This document shows, piece after piece, positions 1 to 9,400 of a stretch of DNA of 64,000 bases (position 1 is the stretch's first letter; each line of letters starts with the position of its first letter). The DNA lies in assembly GCA_045864775.1 (NCBI GenBank), contig BTVR01000002.1, positions 434,001-498,000 on the forward strand, read 5' to 3'. A model generated the notes under the pieces. The model was given only the letters and a program-made list of their open reading frames with translations, was not told the origin of the DNA and did no database searches. The DNA is from Macondimonas sp045864775 (GTDB lineage: Bacteria; Pseudomonadota; Gammaproteobacteria; UBA5335). The translations under genes were made by a program, and so were the position numbers.

Positions 1-12
1 GAGGACGGCGCC

Positions 13-777
13 ATGACCCCGGATCAGCCCCCCGCCCCGGACGAAACCGATTTCGGCTTCCAGCGCGTGCGCCGGGAGGACAAGCAGCAGCGGGTGCGCG
101 GCGTGTTCGATTCGGTGGCGGGCCGCTACGACCTCATGAACGACCTCATGTCGATGGGGCTGCACCGGATCTGGAAACGCTTCACGGTCGCGCTGGCCGG
201 CGTCCGTCCGGGCGAGCGCGTGCTGGATCTGGCGGGCGGCACCGGCGATCTGGCCGGCGCCTTCCTGCCGCAGGTCGGCCGCGACGGCTGGGTCGTGCTG
301 AGCGACATCAACGCCGCCATGCTCGGCCGCGGCCGTGAACGACAGGTGGACGCCGGCCGCGCCGGCAATCTGATGTATGTGCAGATCAACGCCGAGGCCC
401 TGCCCTTTCCCGCTGCGAGCGTCGATTGCATCACCATAGGCTTCGGCCTGCGCAACGTCACCGACAAGCCCGCCGCGCTGCGCGAGATGGTGCGCGTACT
501 GCGCCCCGGCGGCCGGGCGCTGGTGCTCGAGTTCTCGCAGCCCCGCCTCGCGCCGCTGAAACCGGCCTACGACTGGTATTCCTTCAACGTGCTGCCGCGT
601 CTGGGACGGCTGGTGGCCGGGGATGCGGACAGCTACCGCTATCTGGCCGAGAGCATTCGCATGCATCCGGATCAGGACACCTTGAAATCGATGATGGTGG
701 AAGCAGGCTTTGCGCATTGCCAGTATTTCAATCTGGCGGGCGGCATCGTCGCGGTTCACCGGGGGTTCAAGGTCTGA
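13..777 (+). CDS. ubiE: UbiE C-methyltransferase of ubiquinone/menaquinone biosynthesis
   Basis: SAM-dependent methyltransferase of 254 residues that C-methylates the benzoquinol (or demethylmenaquinol) ring in quinone synthesis, in the cytoplasm. The SAM-binding motif I, VLDLAGGTGDL, lies at residues 70-80. The family segment ITIGFGLRNVTDK follows in the middle of the protein, and the C terminus ends RGFKV, close to the usual UbiE ending. Length matches the family. It opens the ubiE-ubiJ-ubiB cluster, with ubiJ starting 3 nt after its stop, so the three are very likely co-transcribed. The promoter lies outside the window. Identification is firm; the choice between ubiquinone and menaquinone substrate is not visible. 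Confidence 0.96.
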   Translation: MTPDQPPAPDETDFGFQRVRREDKQQRVRGVFDSVAGRYDLMNDLMSMGLHRIWKRFTVALAGVRPGERVLDLAGGTGDLAGAFLPQVGRDGWVVLSDINAAMLGRGRERQVDAGRAGNLMYVQINAEALPFPAASVDCITIGFGLRNVTDKPAALREMVRVLRPGGRALVLEFSQPRLAPLKPAYDWYSFNVLPRLGRLVAGDADSYRYLAESIRMHPDQDTLKSMMVEAGFAHCQYFNLAGGIVAVHRGFKV

Positions 778-779
778 TC

Positions 780-1409
780 ATGCCTGGCAACGACGCCCTG
801 CCGCTGGCCCTGCTGGAACAGGCGCTGAACCACAACCTGCGGGACAGTCCGGCGGCGACGCGCCTGCTGGACCGGCTGCGCGGTCGCGTTCTGGCGCTGC
901 ACCTGCGCGAGTTGGATCGCACGCTCCATCTGCGTGCGCACCCGGCTGGCATCCAGGTGCTCGTGGCGACCGCACAACCCGCCGATGCGCGGCTCTCCGG
1001 CACCTTGGCGGGTTTGACCCGGCTGGCCGCCGGCGCGTCCACCGGGCGGCTGCCGCCGGGCGTGAGCCTCGGCGGCGCGGCCGAGGTTGCCGAGGGCTTC
1101 CAGCAGCTGCTCACGCTGGCCCGGCCGGATTTCGAAACGCTCCTGAGCCGCGCCCTGGGCGACGCCCTGGCCCACACGGTGGGCACTGGCCTGCGCCGGG
1201 TGGGCGGCTGGGTGCGGCGCAGCTTGACCAGCCTGGGGCTGGACGCCAGCGAATACCTGCGCTACGAGACGGACATCCTGCCCGATCGGGCCGAGGTGAC
1301 GGCCTTCGTCGACGAGGTCGACCGGCTGCGCGACGACGTGGCGCGGCTCGCAGCGCGCGTGGCCCGATTGCAACCATCGTCCCCCGACGTTCACGCTCAA
1401 CCCGACTGA
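780..1409 (+). CDS. ubiJ: UbiJ, SCP2-domain accessory protein of ubiquinone synthesis
   Basis: A 209-residue protein in the position and of the size of UbiJ (YigP), between ubiE and ubiB. UbiJ is a non-catalytic SCP2 sterol-carrier-type lipid-binding factor that acts in the soluble Ubi complex. What can be seen: an N-terminal alpha/beta segment with LHLRAHPAGIQVLVA-like strands, and a C-terminal helical part ending in a short coiled coil (FVDEVDRLRDDVARLAARV), both typical of UbiJ. The ATG at 780 was chosen because it follows the ubiE stop directly; an upstream extension in the same frame would overlap ubiE out of frame. The call rests on gene order as much as on sequence, since the family is weakly conserved. 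Confidence 0.88.
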   Translation: MPGNDALPLALLEQALNHNLRDSPAATRLLDRLRGRVLALHLRELDRTLHLRAHPAGIQVLVATAQPADARLSGTLAGLTRLAAGASTGRLPPGVSLGGAAEVAEGFQQLLTLARPDFETLLSRALGDALAHTVGTGLRRVGGWVRRSLTSLGLDASEYLRYETDILPDRAEVTAFVDEVDRLRDDVARLAARVARLQPSSPDVHAQPD

Positions 1410-1426
1410 ACGCCAAAGGGTCCCGC

Positions 1427-3076
1427 ATGCTCCGAGCCACACTGCGCATCCTGCAAGCGACCCGGGTCGTGCTGCGCTACCGCCTCGACGAACCGCTGTT
1501 CCATCTGGCGCTGATGCGCAACTGGCGCTGGGCGCGCCATGCCCTGCCCTGGCACTGGCGCGCCGAGGAACGCAGCTTCGGCCTGCGCCTGCGCCTGGCG
1601 CTGGAGGAACTGGGACCCGTCGCCATCAAGATGGGCCAGGCGCTGGCCACCCGCCGCGATCTGTTGCCACTCGAGGTCGCCGATGAACTGGCGCGACTGC
1701 AGGACCGGGTGCCGCCTTTCCCCGGCGCCGTCGCCCGCCGCATCGTCGAGGAAACCTACAACGCGCCGGTCGAGCGCGTGTTTGCCGAGTTTTCGGAGAC
1801 CCCGCTCGCCGCCGCGTCCATCGCCCAGGTTCATGCCGCACGGCTGAAGGACGGCCGCGAGGTGGTGGTGAAGCTGCTGCGGCCCGGCGTGGACCAGCGC
1901 ATCCGGGACGATCTGAGGGTGATGTATCTGATGGCCCGCTTCGTCGAGCGCTTCGTGCCGGACGGCCGCCGGCTGCGCGCGCGCGAGGTGATCGAGGATT
2001 ACGAGAAGACCATCCTCGATGAACTCGATCTGGTGCGCGAGGGTGCCAACGCGGCGCAGACCCGGCGCAACTTCGAGGACCGGCCCATCCTCTATGTGCC
2101 GATGGTGCACTGGGAACTCACCCACCGCCACGTGCTCGTCATGGAGCGCATCCACGGCATTCCGATCAGCGACATCGCCGCGCTGAAGGCCCGCGGCGTC
2201 AATTTCCGCTTCCTCGCCGAACGCGGCGTGGAGATCTTTTTCACCCAGGTGTTTCGCCACAATTTCTTCCATGCCGACATGCACGCCGGCAACATCTTCG
2301 TCGACACCCGCGACCCCGCCCGGCCGGGCTATCTGGCCGTCGATTTCGGTATCGTCGGCAGCCTGGGCCGCGACGATCAGCGCTACATCGCCCACAACAT
2401 CTATGCCTTTTTCAACGGCGACTATCGGCGCGTCGCCGAGCTGCACGTCGCCTCGGGCTGGGTGCGTCCCGACACACGCGTCGAGGATCTGGAATCGGTG
2501 ATCCGCACGCTGTGCGAACCCATCCTGTTCCGTCCCTTCAAGGACATCCACCTGGATCAGTTGCTGCTGCGCCTGTTCGAGATCGCGCGGCGCTTCGACA
2601 TGGAAGTGCAGCCCCAGCTCGTGCTGCTGCAGAAAACCCTGGTCCAGATCGAGGGGCTGGGTCGCCAGCTCTATCCCGATCTGGATCTTTGGACCACTGC
2701 CAAGCCCTTCATGGAACGCTGGATGCGCGAGCAGCTCGGCCCGCGTGGCATCTACCGCGAATTCAAGGAACGCCTGCCCGATCTCGCCCAGCGCCTGCCG
2801 CTCTTGCCGCTCACGCTCGACCATGCCCTGCAGGCGGTCACGGAGCTGCCGGCTCGTCAGCAGGCCTTGACGCTGCAAATTGCGCAGCTGGAGCAACGCC
2901 TGCCGGTGCGCCGCCATGGCGCCTGGTTGGGGCTCGGCGGCAGCCTGCTGCTGCTGGCCGGCTTTCTGGGTGGCGTCGCGGCGGCGCATCCCTTTGCCGC
3001 GCCACCGGCGCTCCTCGTCGCGACGCTCAGCGCGATGGGGGGCCTGTTCAGCCTGCTGCGTGCCCGGCGCACCTGA
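1427..3076 (+). CDS. ubiB: UbiB atypical kinase/ATPase of ubiquinone biosynthesis
   Basis: A 549-residue member of the ABC1/ADCK/UbiB family, needed for ubiquinone production and thought to use ATPase activity to move or present quinone intermediates at the inner membrane. Diagnostic features: the KxGQ motif (AIKMGQ, about residues 66-71), the Ala-rich loop AAASIAQVH (about 128-136) with the invariant Lys soon after in VVVKLL, the catalytic loop HADMHAGNIF near residue 282, then DFG. Two hydrophobic helices close the protein (about 500-549), the expected membrane anchor. The ATG at 1427 follows the ubiJ stop by 17 nt. Length is almost that of the E. coli protein. Confidence 0.96.
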   Translation: MLRATLRILQATRVVLRYRLDEPLFHLALMRNWRWARHALPWHWRAEERSFGLRLRLALEELGPVAIKMGQALATRRDLLPLEVADELARLQDRVPPFPGAVARRIVEETYNAPVERVFAEFSETPLAAASIAQVHAARLKDGREVVVKLLRPGVDQRIRDDLRVMYLMARFVERFVPDGRRLRAREVIEDYEKTILDELDLVREGANAAQTRRNFEDRPILYVPMVHWELTHRHVLVMERIHGIPISDIAALKARGVNFRFLAERGVEIFFTQVFRHNFFHADMHAGNIFVDTRDPARPGYLAVDFGIVGSLGRDDQRYIAHNIYAFFNGDYRRVAELHVASGWVRPDTRVEDLESVIRTLCEPILFRPFKDIHLDQLLLRLFEIARRFDMEVQPQLVLLQKTLVQIEGLGRQLYPDLDLWTTAKPFMERWMREQLGPRGIYREFKERLPDLAQRLPLLPLTLDHALQAVTELPARQQALTLQIAQLEQRLPVRRHGAWLGLGGSLLLLAGFLGGVAAAHPFAAPPALLVATLSAMGGLFSLLRARRT

Positions 3077-3101
3077 GCCTTACGCCAAGAGGAACGAGAC
3101 C

Positions 3102-3632
3102 ATGGCCAACCTGTTGCAGGAACAACTGCTGAAAGCCGGGCTGGCCAAGCCCGATCAACTGCAGAAAGCGGCCAAGGAAAAACGCCGCGAAAAGCGCCAG
3201 GGCGCGCCCGATCAGGCCGCCGAACAGGCCCGCCGCGCGCAGGAGGAAAAGGCCGCGCAGGATCGCGCCCGCAATCTGGAGCGCCAGGCGGCGCAGGAGC
3301 GCAAGGCGCAGGCGGCCGAGATCCGCCAGATCATCCAGACCCACAAGCTCGATCGCGCCAAGGGGGATACACCCTATCAGTTCGTCGATCGGGGCAAGAT
3401 CTGCAAGATCTATGTGGAAGCCGGCCAGCGCGCGCAGCTCATCGAAGGGCGGTTGGTGCTGGTGCGCGTCGGCGAGCGCTTCGAGGTCATTCCGCCGGCG
3501 GCGGCCGAGAAGATCGCCCAGCGCGACGCCGGCCGCCTCGTCCCGCGCGAACCCCAGGCCCCCTCGACCGAGGCGCCGGCGGCAGACGATCCCTATGCCG
3601 ACTACGCGGTACCCGACGATCTGATGTGGTGA
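3102..3632 (+). CDS. DUF2058 family protein (YaiL-like)
   Basis: A 176-residue, highly charged soluble protein. The first half is a Lys/Arg/Glu/Gln/Ala-rich helix with coiled-coil character (starting MANLLQEQLLKAGLAKPDQL). The second half carries the conserved segment with PYQFVDRGKICKIYVEAGQR, typical of DUF2058 (nucleoprotein/polynucleotide-associated, YaiL type). Function is not established; association with nucleic acid has been suggested from its charge. An AAGAGGAA Shine-Dalgarno precedes the ATG. It lies 25 nt after ubiB and converges on ligA with only 7 nt between the stops and no obvious terminator. Confidence 0.85.
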   Translation: MANLLQEQLLKAGLAKPDQLQKAAKEKRREKRQGAPDQAAEQARRAQEEKAAQDRARNLERQAAQERKAQAAEIRQIIQTHKLDRAKGDTPYQFVDRGKICKIYVEAGQRAQLIEGRLVLVRVGERFEVIPPAAAEKIAQRDAGRLVPREPQAPSTEAPAADDPYADYAVPDDLMW

Positions 3633-3639
3633 GCCTTGC

Positions 3640-5679
3640 TCAGGACGCCGCGAGCAAGGCGTGGAACGCGGCCTCGTCAAGCACCGCAACCCCCAGGGCG
3701 CGCGCCTTGTCCAGCTTGCTGCCGGGTTCGTCTCCCGCCACCACATAATCGGTTCGCGCCGAAACGCTGCCGCTCACCGTTCCACCCCGCGCCTCGATCT
3801 CGGCCGTGGCAGCCTCGCGCGTGAAACCGGCGAGGCTGCCGGTCAGGACGAATCGTTTGCCCTGCAAGGGTCCGCCGCGCACGGAGTCCGACGCGGTCAC
3901 GGCGACCGGCGGCCAACGCACCCCCGCGGCACGGAGCCGCGCGATGACCTCGCGGTTGTGGGATTCTGCGAAAAACGCGGCGATCTGAGCGCTGACCGCA
4001 GGTCCGACGTCGGGCACCGCCTGCAGGGCTGCTTCATCTGCCGCCATCAAGGGTTCGAGGTCGCCGAAGTGCTGCGCCAATGTGCGCGCCGTGGCCTCCC
4101 CGACTTCCGGAATCCCCAAGGCGTAGAGAAAGCGCGGCAATGTGGTGGCACGCGACCGGGCGATGGCCGCGAACAGATTGGCGGCCGATTTCTCGCCCAT
4201 GCGCGGCAGCGCGGCCAATGTCTCGGCCGGCAGGACGTACAGATCGGCCGGGTCATGCACGAGTCCGCCGTCGACCAGTGCGTCGATGAGCTTCTCGCCC
4301 AGCCCTTCGATGTCCATGGCGCGACGCGACGCGAAATGCTGCAAGGCTCGGCGGCGCTGGGCGGGACAGCCGAGCTGGCCGCTGCAGCGGGCGATGACCT
4401 CGCCCGCAGGCCGCACCACGGCGGCGCCGCACGCCGGGCAGTGCGTCGGCAGCGCCACCTCGCGGGCATCTGTGGGGCGCTGCTCGACGACCACCCGCAC
4501 GACTTCGGGGATCACGTCCCCGGCGCGTCGCACGATGACGGTATCGCCGATGCGCACGTCCTTGCGCCGCAACTCGTCGAAATTGTGCAGACTCACGTTG
4601 GTGACCGTCACCCCGCCGACGCTGACGGGCGCGAGCCGGGCCACCGGCGTCACGGCGCCGGTACGGCCGACGTTGAAGCCGACATCCACAACCTGCGTGC
4701 GGGCTTCCTCGGCCGGATATTTGTGTGCGATCGCCCAGCGCGGCGCCCGCGAAACGAATCCCAGCCGCTGTTGCGCCGCGATGTCGTCGACCTTGTAGAC
4801 GACTCCGTCGATGTCGTAGTCGAGCTGGGCGCGCCGCGCCTGCATGCGGCGGTAGTAATCCAGGAGTCCCTCGACGCCGGTCACCCGCTCGTTGAGCGGG
4901 CACACGGGCAAACCCCAACTGCGCAGCGCCGCGAGGCGCTCGAAATGCGTCACCGGCAGATCGGCATCGGGCTCGACCGCGCCCAGCGCGTAGGCAAACC
5001 AGCTCAGCGGGCGCCGCGCCGTGACGCGTGCATCGAGCTGGCGCAGGCTGCCGGCCGCGGCGTTGCGCGGATTGGCAAAGAGCCGTTCACCGGCTGCCTG
5101 CAGACGCGCGTTCATGGCCGCAAAGCCCGCACGCGGCATGTAGACCTCGCCGCGCACCTCGAGCGCTTGTGGCCAACCCATACCCTGCAAGCACAGCGGC
5201 ACACTGGGGATGGCACGCAGATTGGCGGTCACCTCCTCACCCGTGGTCCCGTCGCCGCGCGTTGCGCCGCGCACCAGTCGCCCGTCTTCGTAGAGCAGGC
5301 TCACGGCGAGCCCGTCCAGCTTGGGTTCGGCGCAGTACACAACGGCGCCATCGAACCCCAGGCGTTCCCGCACCCGGCGGTCGAAGGCCACGACCTCGCC
5401 GTCCTCGAAGGCGTTTTCGAGCGACAACATGGGCTCGCGATGGGTGACGCTGCCAAAAGTGGGAGATGGCGCGCCGCCCACGCGCTGGGTCGGCGAATCG
5501 GGCGTGACGAGCGCCGGATAGGCCGCCTCCAGCCCCTGCAGGCGACGCATCAGCGCGTCGTACTCGGCATCGCTGATTTCGGGGGCGTCGAGGACGTAGT
5601 AGCAATGGTCGTGATGGCGTATGGCGGCGCGCAGAGCCTCGATCTCGGCCTGCGCTGCCGCACGGTCGAAATCGGCCAT
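3640..5679 (-). CDS. ligA: NAD-dependent DNA ligase LigA
   Basis: A 679-residue NAD+-dependent DNA ligase that seals nicks in replication and repair. Domains in order: Ia with the NAD-binding HHDHCYYVLD segment near residue 22-31; adenylation domain with AEPKLDGLA, Lys120 being the adenylated residue; OB fold; a four-Cys zinc finger at about 411-437 (CPAC, then ARC and GCPAQ); a helix-hairpin-helix region; and a C-terminal BRCT domain (FVLTGSLAGFTREAA onward). The frame is open 50 codons upstream, but the ATG at 5679 gives the normal N terminus and overlaps the zipA stop (ATGA), indicating translational coupling in smc-zipA-ligA. Confidence 0.97.
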   Translation of the reverse strand: MADFDRAAAQAEIEALRAAIRHHDHCYYVLDAPEISDAEYDALMRRLQGLEAAYPALVTPDSPTQRVGGAPSPTFGSVTHREPMLSLENAFEDGEVVAFDRRVRERLGFDGAVVYCAEPKLDGLAVSLLYEDGRLVRGATRGDGTTGEEVTANLRAIPSVPLCLQGMGWPQALEVRGEVYMPRAGFAAMNARLQAAGERLFANPRNAAAGSLRQLDARVTARRPLSWFAYALGAVEPDADLPVTHFERLAALRSWGLPVCPLNERVTGVEGLLDYYRRMQARRAQLDYDIDGVVYKVDDIAAQQRLGFVSRAPRWAIAHKYPAEEARTQVVDVGFNVGRTGAVTPVARLAPVSVGGVTVTNVSLHNFDELRRKDVRIGDTVIVRRAGDVIPEVVRVVVEQRPTDAREVALPTHCPACGAAVVRPAGEVIARCSGQLGCPAQRRRALQHFASRRAMDIEGLGEKLIDALVDGGLVHDPADLYVLPAETLAALPRMGEKSAANLFAAIARSRATTLPRFLYALGIPEVGEATARTLAQHFGDLEPLMAADEAALQAVPDVGPAVSAQIAAFFAESHNREVIARLRAAGVRWPPVAVTASDSVRGGPLQGKRFVLTGSLAGFTREAATAEIEARGGTVSGSVSARTDYVVAGDEPGSKLDKARALGVAVLDEAAFHALLAAS

Positions 5680-6431
5680 CACGCCTCCGCCGGCAACTCG
5701 TCGAGCAGCGACTGATAACTCATGGCCGTGAGAGGCGCGCGCCGCCCATCGAGCACTTCGCCATCCAGACGATCGGCCAGCGTCAGGGCCGCCCGATGCA
5801 TGGCGGTCAGGATGTGGCGCGCCGACCAAGGGCCGGGCAAGACGGCAAACACGGTGAGCCCCGGGGTCCGCAGCTCGTCCAGCGCCGCCAGATCGAACCT
5901 GCCGGGCTCGATCGCATTGGCCACGCAGAACACCGCCTGCCGCCCGTCTTCGGCATGCCGGTAGAAGATGTCGCGGTCGCCGGCCTCGAGATGCAATTCG
6001 CGAAACACCCGCGCCAGATGGCTACCGGCGAAGCCCTCCGGGTCGCGCGCCATGACGTAGAACACCAGCACGCGACCATCGAGCCGACTCTCGCGGGCCG
6101 ATGGCGCGCGCGGCGCCGGCTCCAGCACCGGGGCGATCGGGGTGCTGGCCATGCCTTGAGGCGCGTGCGACGGCGCGTGGCTGTGGGACGCCATCACGGA
6201 CTCCTTCTCGAGGCGCTCGGTGTGTGACGCAGGCGATCCGTCCCAGTCATCGGACGTCTCGCCCTCCGGCACTTCCGCCTCCCAGGTGTCCTCGGCTTCC
6301 CAGGCCGGTTCGAGACGCTCATGATCCTCATCCGCCCGGGCCTTGCGGGACTGCGTCCAGCGCCAATGCGCATAGATGCCGACCAGCACGACGAGGCCCG
6401 CGACGAAGATCAATCCCTGCAATGCACTCAT
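5679..6431 (-). CDS. zipA: Cell division protein ZipA
   Basis: A 250-residue bitopic inner-membrane protein that tethers FtsZ at mid-cell. It starts with one hydrophobic helix (LIFVAGLVVLVGIYAHW, about residues 7-23) followed by basic residues. A long acidic, Pro/Ser-rich linker runs to about residue 110. The C-terminal FtsZ-binding domain begins at RVLVFYVMARDPEGFAG and continues to the end. N-terminus-out topology with a short linker is usual for ZipA in this group. The gene is 16 nt downstream of smc and overlaps ligA by 4 nt, the order seen in Pseudomonas-type genomes. Confidence 0.93.
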   Translation of the reverse strand: MSALQGLIFVAGLVVLVGIYAHWRWTQSRKARADEDHERLEPAWEAEDTWEAEVPEGETSDDWDGSPASHTERLEKESVMASHSHAPSHAPQGMASTPIAPVLEPAPRAPSARESRLDGRVLVFYVMARDPEGFAGSHLARVFRELHLEAGDRDIFYRHAEDGRQAVFCVANAIEPGRFDLAALDELRTPGLTVFAVLPGPWSARHILTAMHRAALTLADRLDGEVLDGRRAPLTAMSYQSLLDELPAEA

Positions 6432-6447
6432 GGCTTACCTGCTTGGC

Positions 6448-9400
6448 TTACACGTGGGCGGTGGACGCCACCAGCGCACTGGCGCGTTCCAGATCGACCG
6501 CCACCATGCGCGACACGCCCGGCTCCTGCATGGTGATCCCGATCAGGTGCTCGGCCGCGGTCATGGTGGTCTTGTTGTGAGTGACAAAAATGCACTGTAC
6601 CCGTTCCGCCATCTCCCGCACCAGATCGCAGAAGCGGCCGACATTGGCCTCGTCCAGCGGCGCATCGACCTCATCGAGCATACAGAACGGCGCCGGGTTG
6701 AGCTCGAAGATGGCGAACACCAGCGCCACCGCGGTGAGCGCCTTCTCGCCGCCGGAGAGCAGATGGATGGAGCTGTTGCGCTTGCCGGGCGGGCGGGCGA
6801 TGACCCGGATGCCAGGCAGAAGGCCCCCGTCGCCCTCGAGTTCCAGCCGCGCCTCGCCGCCCCCGAACAGCTTGGGGAAGGTGGTCTGGAACACCGTGTT
6901 CAGGCGCTCGAAGGTCTCGGCGAACAGCGCGCGGGTGTCATGGTCCATGCGCCGCATGGCGGCCTCCAGGGTCTCCAGCGCCTCGGCGAGATCGGCATGC
7001 TGGGCTTCGAGTCCCGCGATCCGATCTGATAGTTCGGCGTGATCCTCGACCGCCGCGAGGTTCACTGCGCCCATGCGCTCGATGCGCCGCGCCAGACTGT
7101 CGCCTTCCTCCAGCAGTTTTTCCTCGGTGTCGCGCACATCCAGACGCGCCGCCGCGGCCGCAGGATCCTCGCCCTGGACCTCGAGCCAGCCGGCCAGATC
7201 CTCGCTGCGCAGACGGGCTTCCTGATGGCGCAGGCTCAGGGCCTCCAGCTCGGCGTCCTCGGCCTTGATCCGGTAGGCGAGGCTCTGGGCGTCCAGCCTG
7301 AGCTGCTGCAGGGTCTGATCGAGCGATTCGACCCGCTGTCGCGCCGCAGTCAGCTCGGCATCGATCCGCTCGCGTTCGGCGCGTGCCTCGGTGAGCGCCG
7401 CATCCAGCGCCTGCAGCGGCGCCTGCCGCGCGGCTTCATCGCTGTCGATCTCGGCGAGCCGCGCGCCCAGCCGCTCGGCTTCGGCCTGCAGCGCCTGCAG
7501 CCGCAGCGCCTGGGCGCGCCCCTCGCCCTGGGCGCGTTCGAGCTGGAGCGTGAGGTCATGGCGCCGCCGGTCGAGCGCCGCCGCCTCCTGCGCGAGGCCG
7601 TCCCGGCGCGCAGCCTCGGCGGCGCGCTGCCGGGTCTGTGCATCGAGCTCGGCGCGGGTCGCCGCGATGCGCTCATCCAGCGCCAGCAGCGCCGCGCGTG
7701 CCTCGGTCAACGCCGCCTCGAGCGTGGCTTGCTGTTCCCCGATTTCGGATTCTTCCCGCTGGTGCCGGGCGACATGCGCCTCGGCCTGCGCCGCCGCGAG
7801 CTGCGCCCGCTCCAGATCGTAGCGGGCCGCCGCATGCGCCTGCTGAGCGCTGCGCCACGATGCCTCGGCGGCCTGACGCGCAGCGTCCTGCGCGGCGAGC
7901 GCCGCGAGCGCCGCCTCATGCTCGCCGCGCGCCGTGTTCGCCGCGGCTTCCAGTCCAGCGGCCGCTTGGCATGCCTCGCGCCACTGCCGCTCCCGCAGCA
8001 GCACGCCCTCGGCGCCAGCCGCACCGGCGCGACCGCCGCGCACCCAGCCCGCTCCCAGCCACCATCCCTCGGGTGTGATCACCGATTCATGCGGCGCAAG
8101 CTGCGCCACGCGGGCACGCGCCGTCGCGAGATCAGGCGCGATCTGGATCGTTTCAAGGATAGATTCAAGCGCGCCGGCACCCTGCACCTGTCCGGCCAAG
8201 CGCTCCGGTAGCGGGGTCCGCTGCGCCGCAGCGCCGTCGATCCAGGCCAGCGCCGGCCCCTCGGAATCGGCCTTTGCCGGCAACTGTCCCAGAGGGTCGT
8301 CCAATACCTGGGCATGCAGCCAATGGGCCAGCACGGTTTCCACCGCCCGTTCCCAGCCCGGCGCGATCGTCATGCGCTCGATCAGCGGCGTGGCAGCAGG
8401 CGGAATCTTGAGGTCCGCAGCCTTGGGTTTGTGCTGACGACGCAGCGTCTCCAGCGCAGCGAGCTGGCCGCGGGCGCGCTGCCAGTCGCCGCGCATCTGA
8501 TCGAGGACATGCCGGGCCGCTTGCTCCACCTCCCGCTGGTGGCTCCAGGCCGCGCGCGCCTGGTCGAGCACGGCCTTTGCCGCAGCTTCCTGCATCTGCG
8601 CCTGTTTGAGCCTTTCCTCCGCCGCGCTCACCGCCGCCGCCAGCGCCGCCACATCCGGCGCCGCCTCGCCCTGCAGACGCTGCAGCCGCCGCGCGCACTC
8701 CGCCAGGCGCTGCTGCAACTGCTCGACCTGGGTGGCGGCGCCGGTCTGCTCGCGGCGCAGGCGCTCCCAGGCGCCGCGCGCCGCCTCCGTCGCCTGATCG
8801 CGCTGCCGCAGCGCCGCCGCCCGTTCGGCCTGCGCGGTCTGCGCGGCCTGCCGCTGGACGTCGAGCGCGGCGAGCATTGGGCCCAGCTCGGCCGTCCGCA
8901 CCTGCGCCTGCTCGGCCAGCGCCGCCGTCGCGTCCCGTTCGCGGGCCAGCTCTGCCATGCGCGCGGTGAGTTGCTCGCGCTCGGCGCGCGCGCGGACGGC
9001 GGCGGCCCGCTGGTGATCGCGCTCCTGTTCGAGGCGGGCGAGCGTGGCCCCGGCCGTGAATTGGCGCTGCTGCAAGGATTCGAAGGCCCGCGCCGCATCG
9101 AGCCGCGCCGCCTCTGTTTGCTGCTGAGCGGCTTCCCTGCGTTCTTGCTCGGCCTCGAGCCCGGCACGGATGGCCGCGTGGCGCGCGCGCTCGGCCTCGA
9201 GCCCGGCCAGTTCGGCATGGCGCTGGCGCCAGCGCCAGGCGGCGAGCCGGATGGCGACCGCCCGCTCACGTTCGCGCAGCTCCAGGAATTGGCGGGCGCT
9301 CTGCGCCTGACGCGCCAGGGTCTGCAACTGCCGGCCGAGTTCCTCGCGCACGTCGCCGAGGCGCGCGAGGTTGTCGCGGGTCTGGGCGATGCGGGTTTCG

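Noticed and set aside
1397..2989. 530-codon open frame on the minus strand opposite ubiB
   Set aside because: Gln/Ala/Asp/His-rich translation typical of antisense shadows in high-GC DNA; the opposite strand encodes UbiB with all its motifs.
3661..5715. 684-codon plus-strand open frame opposite ligA
   Set aside because: Shadow of ligA; no family-like motifs and no ribosome site.
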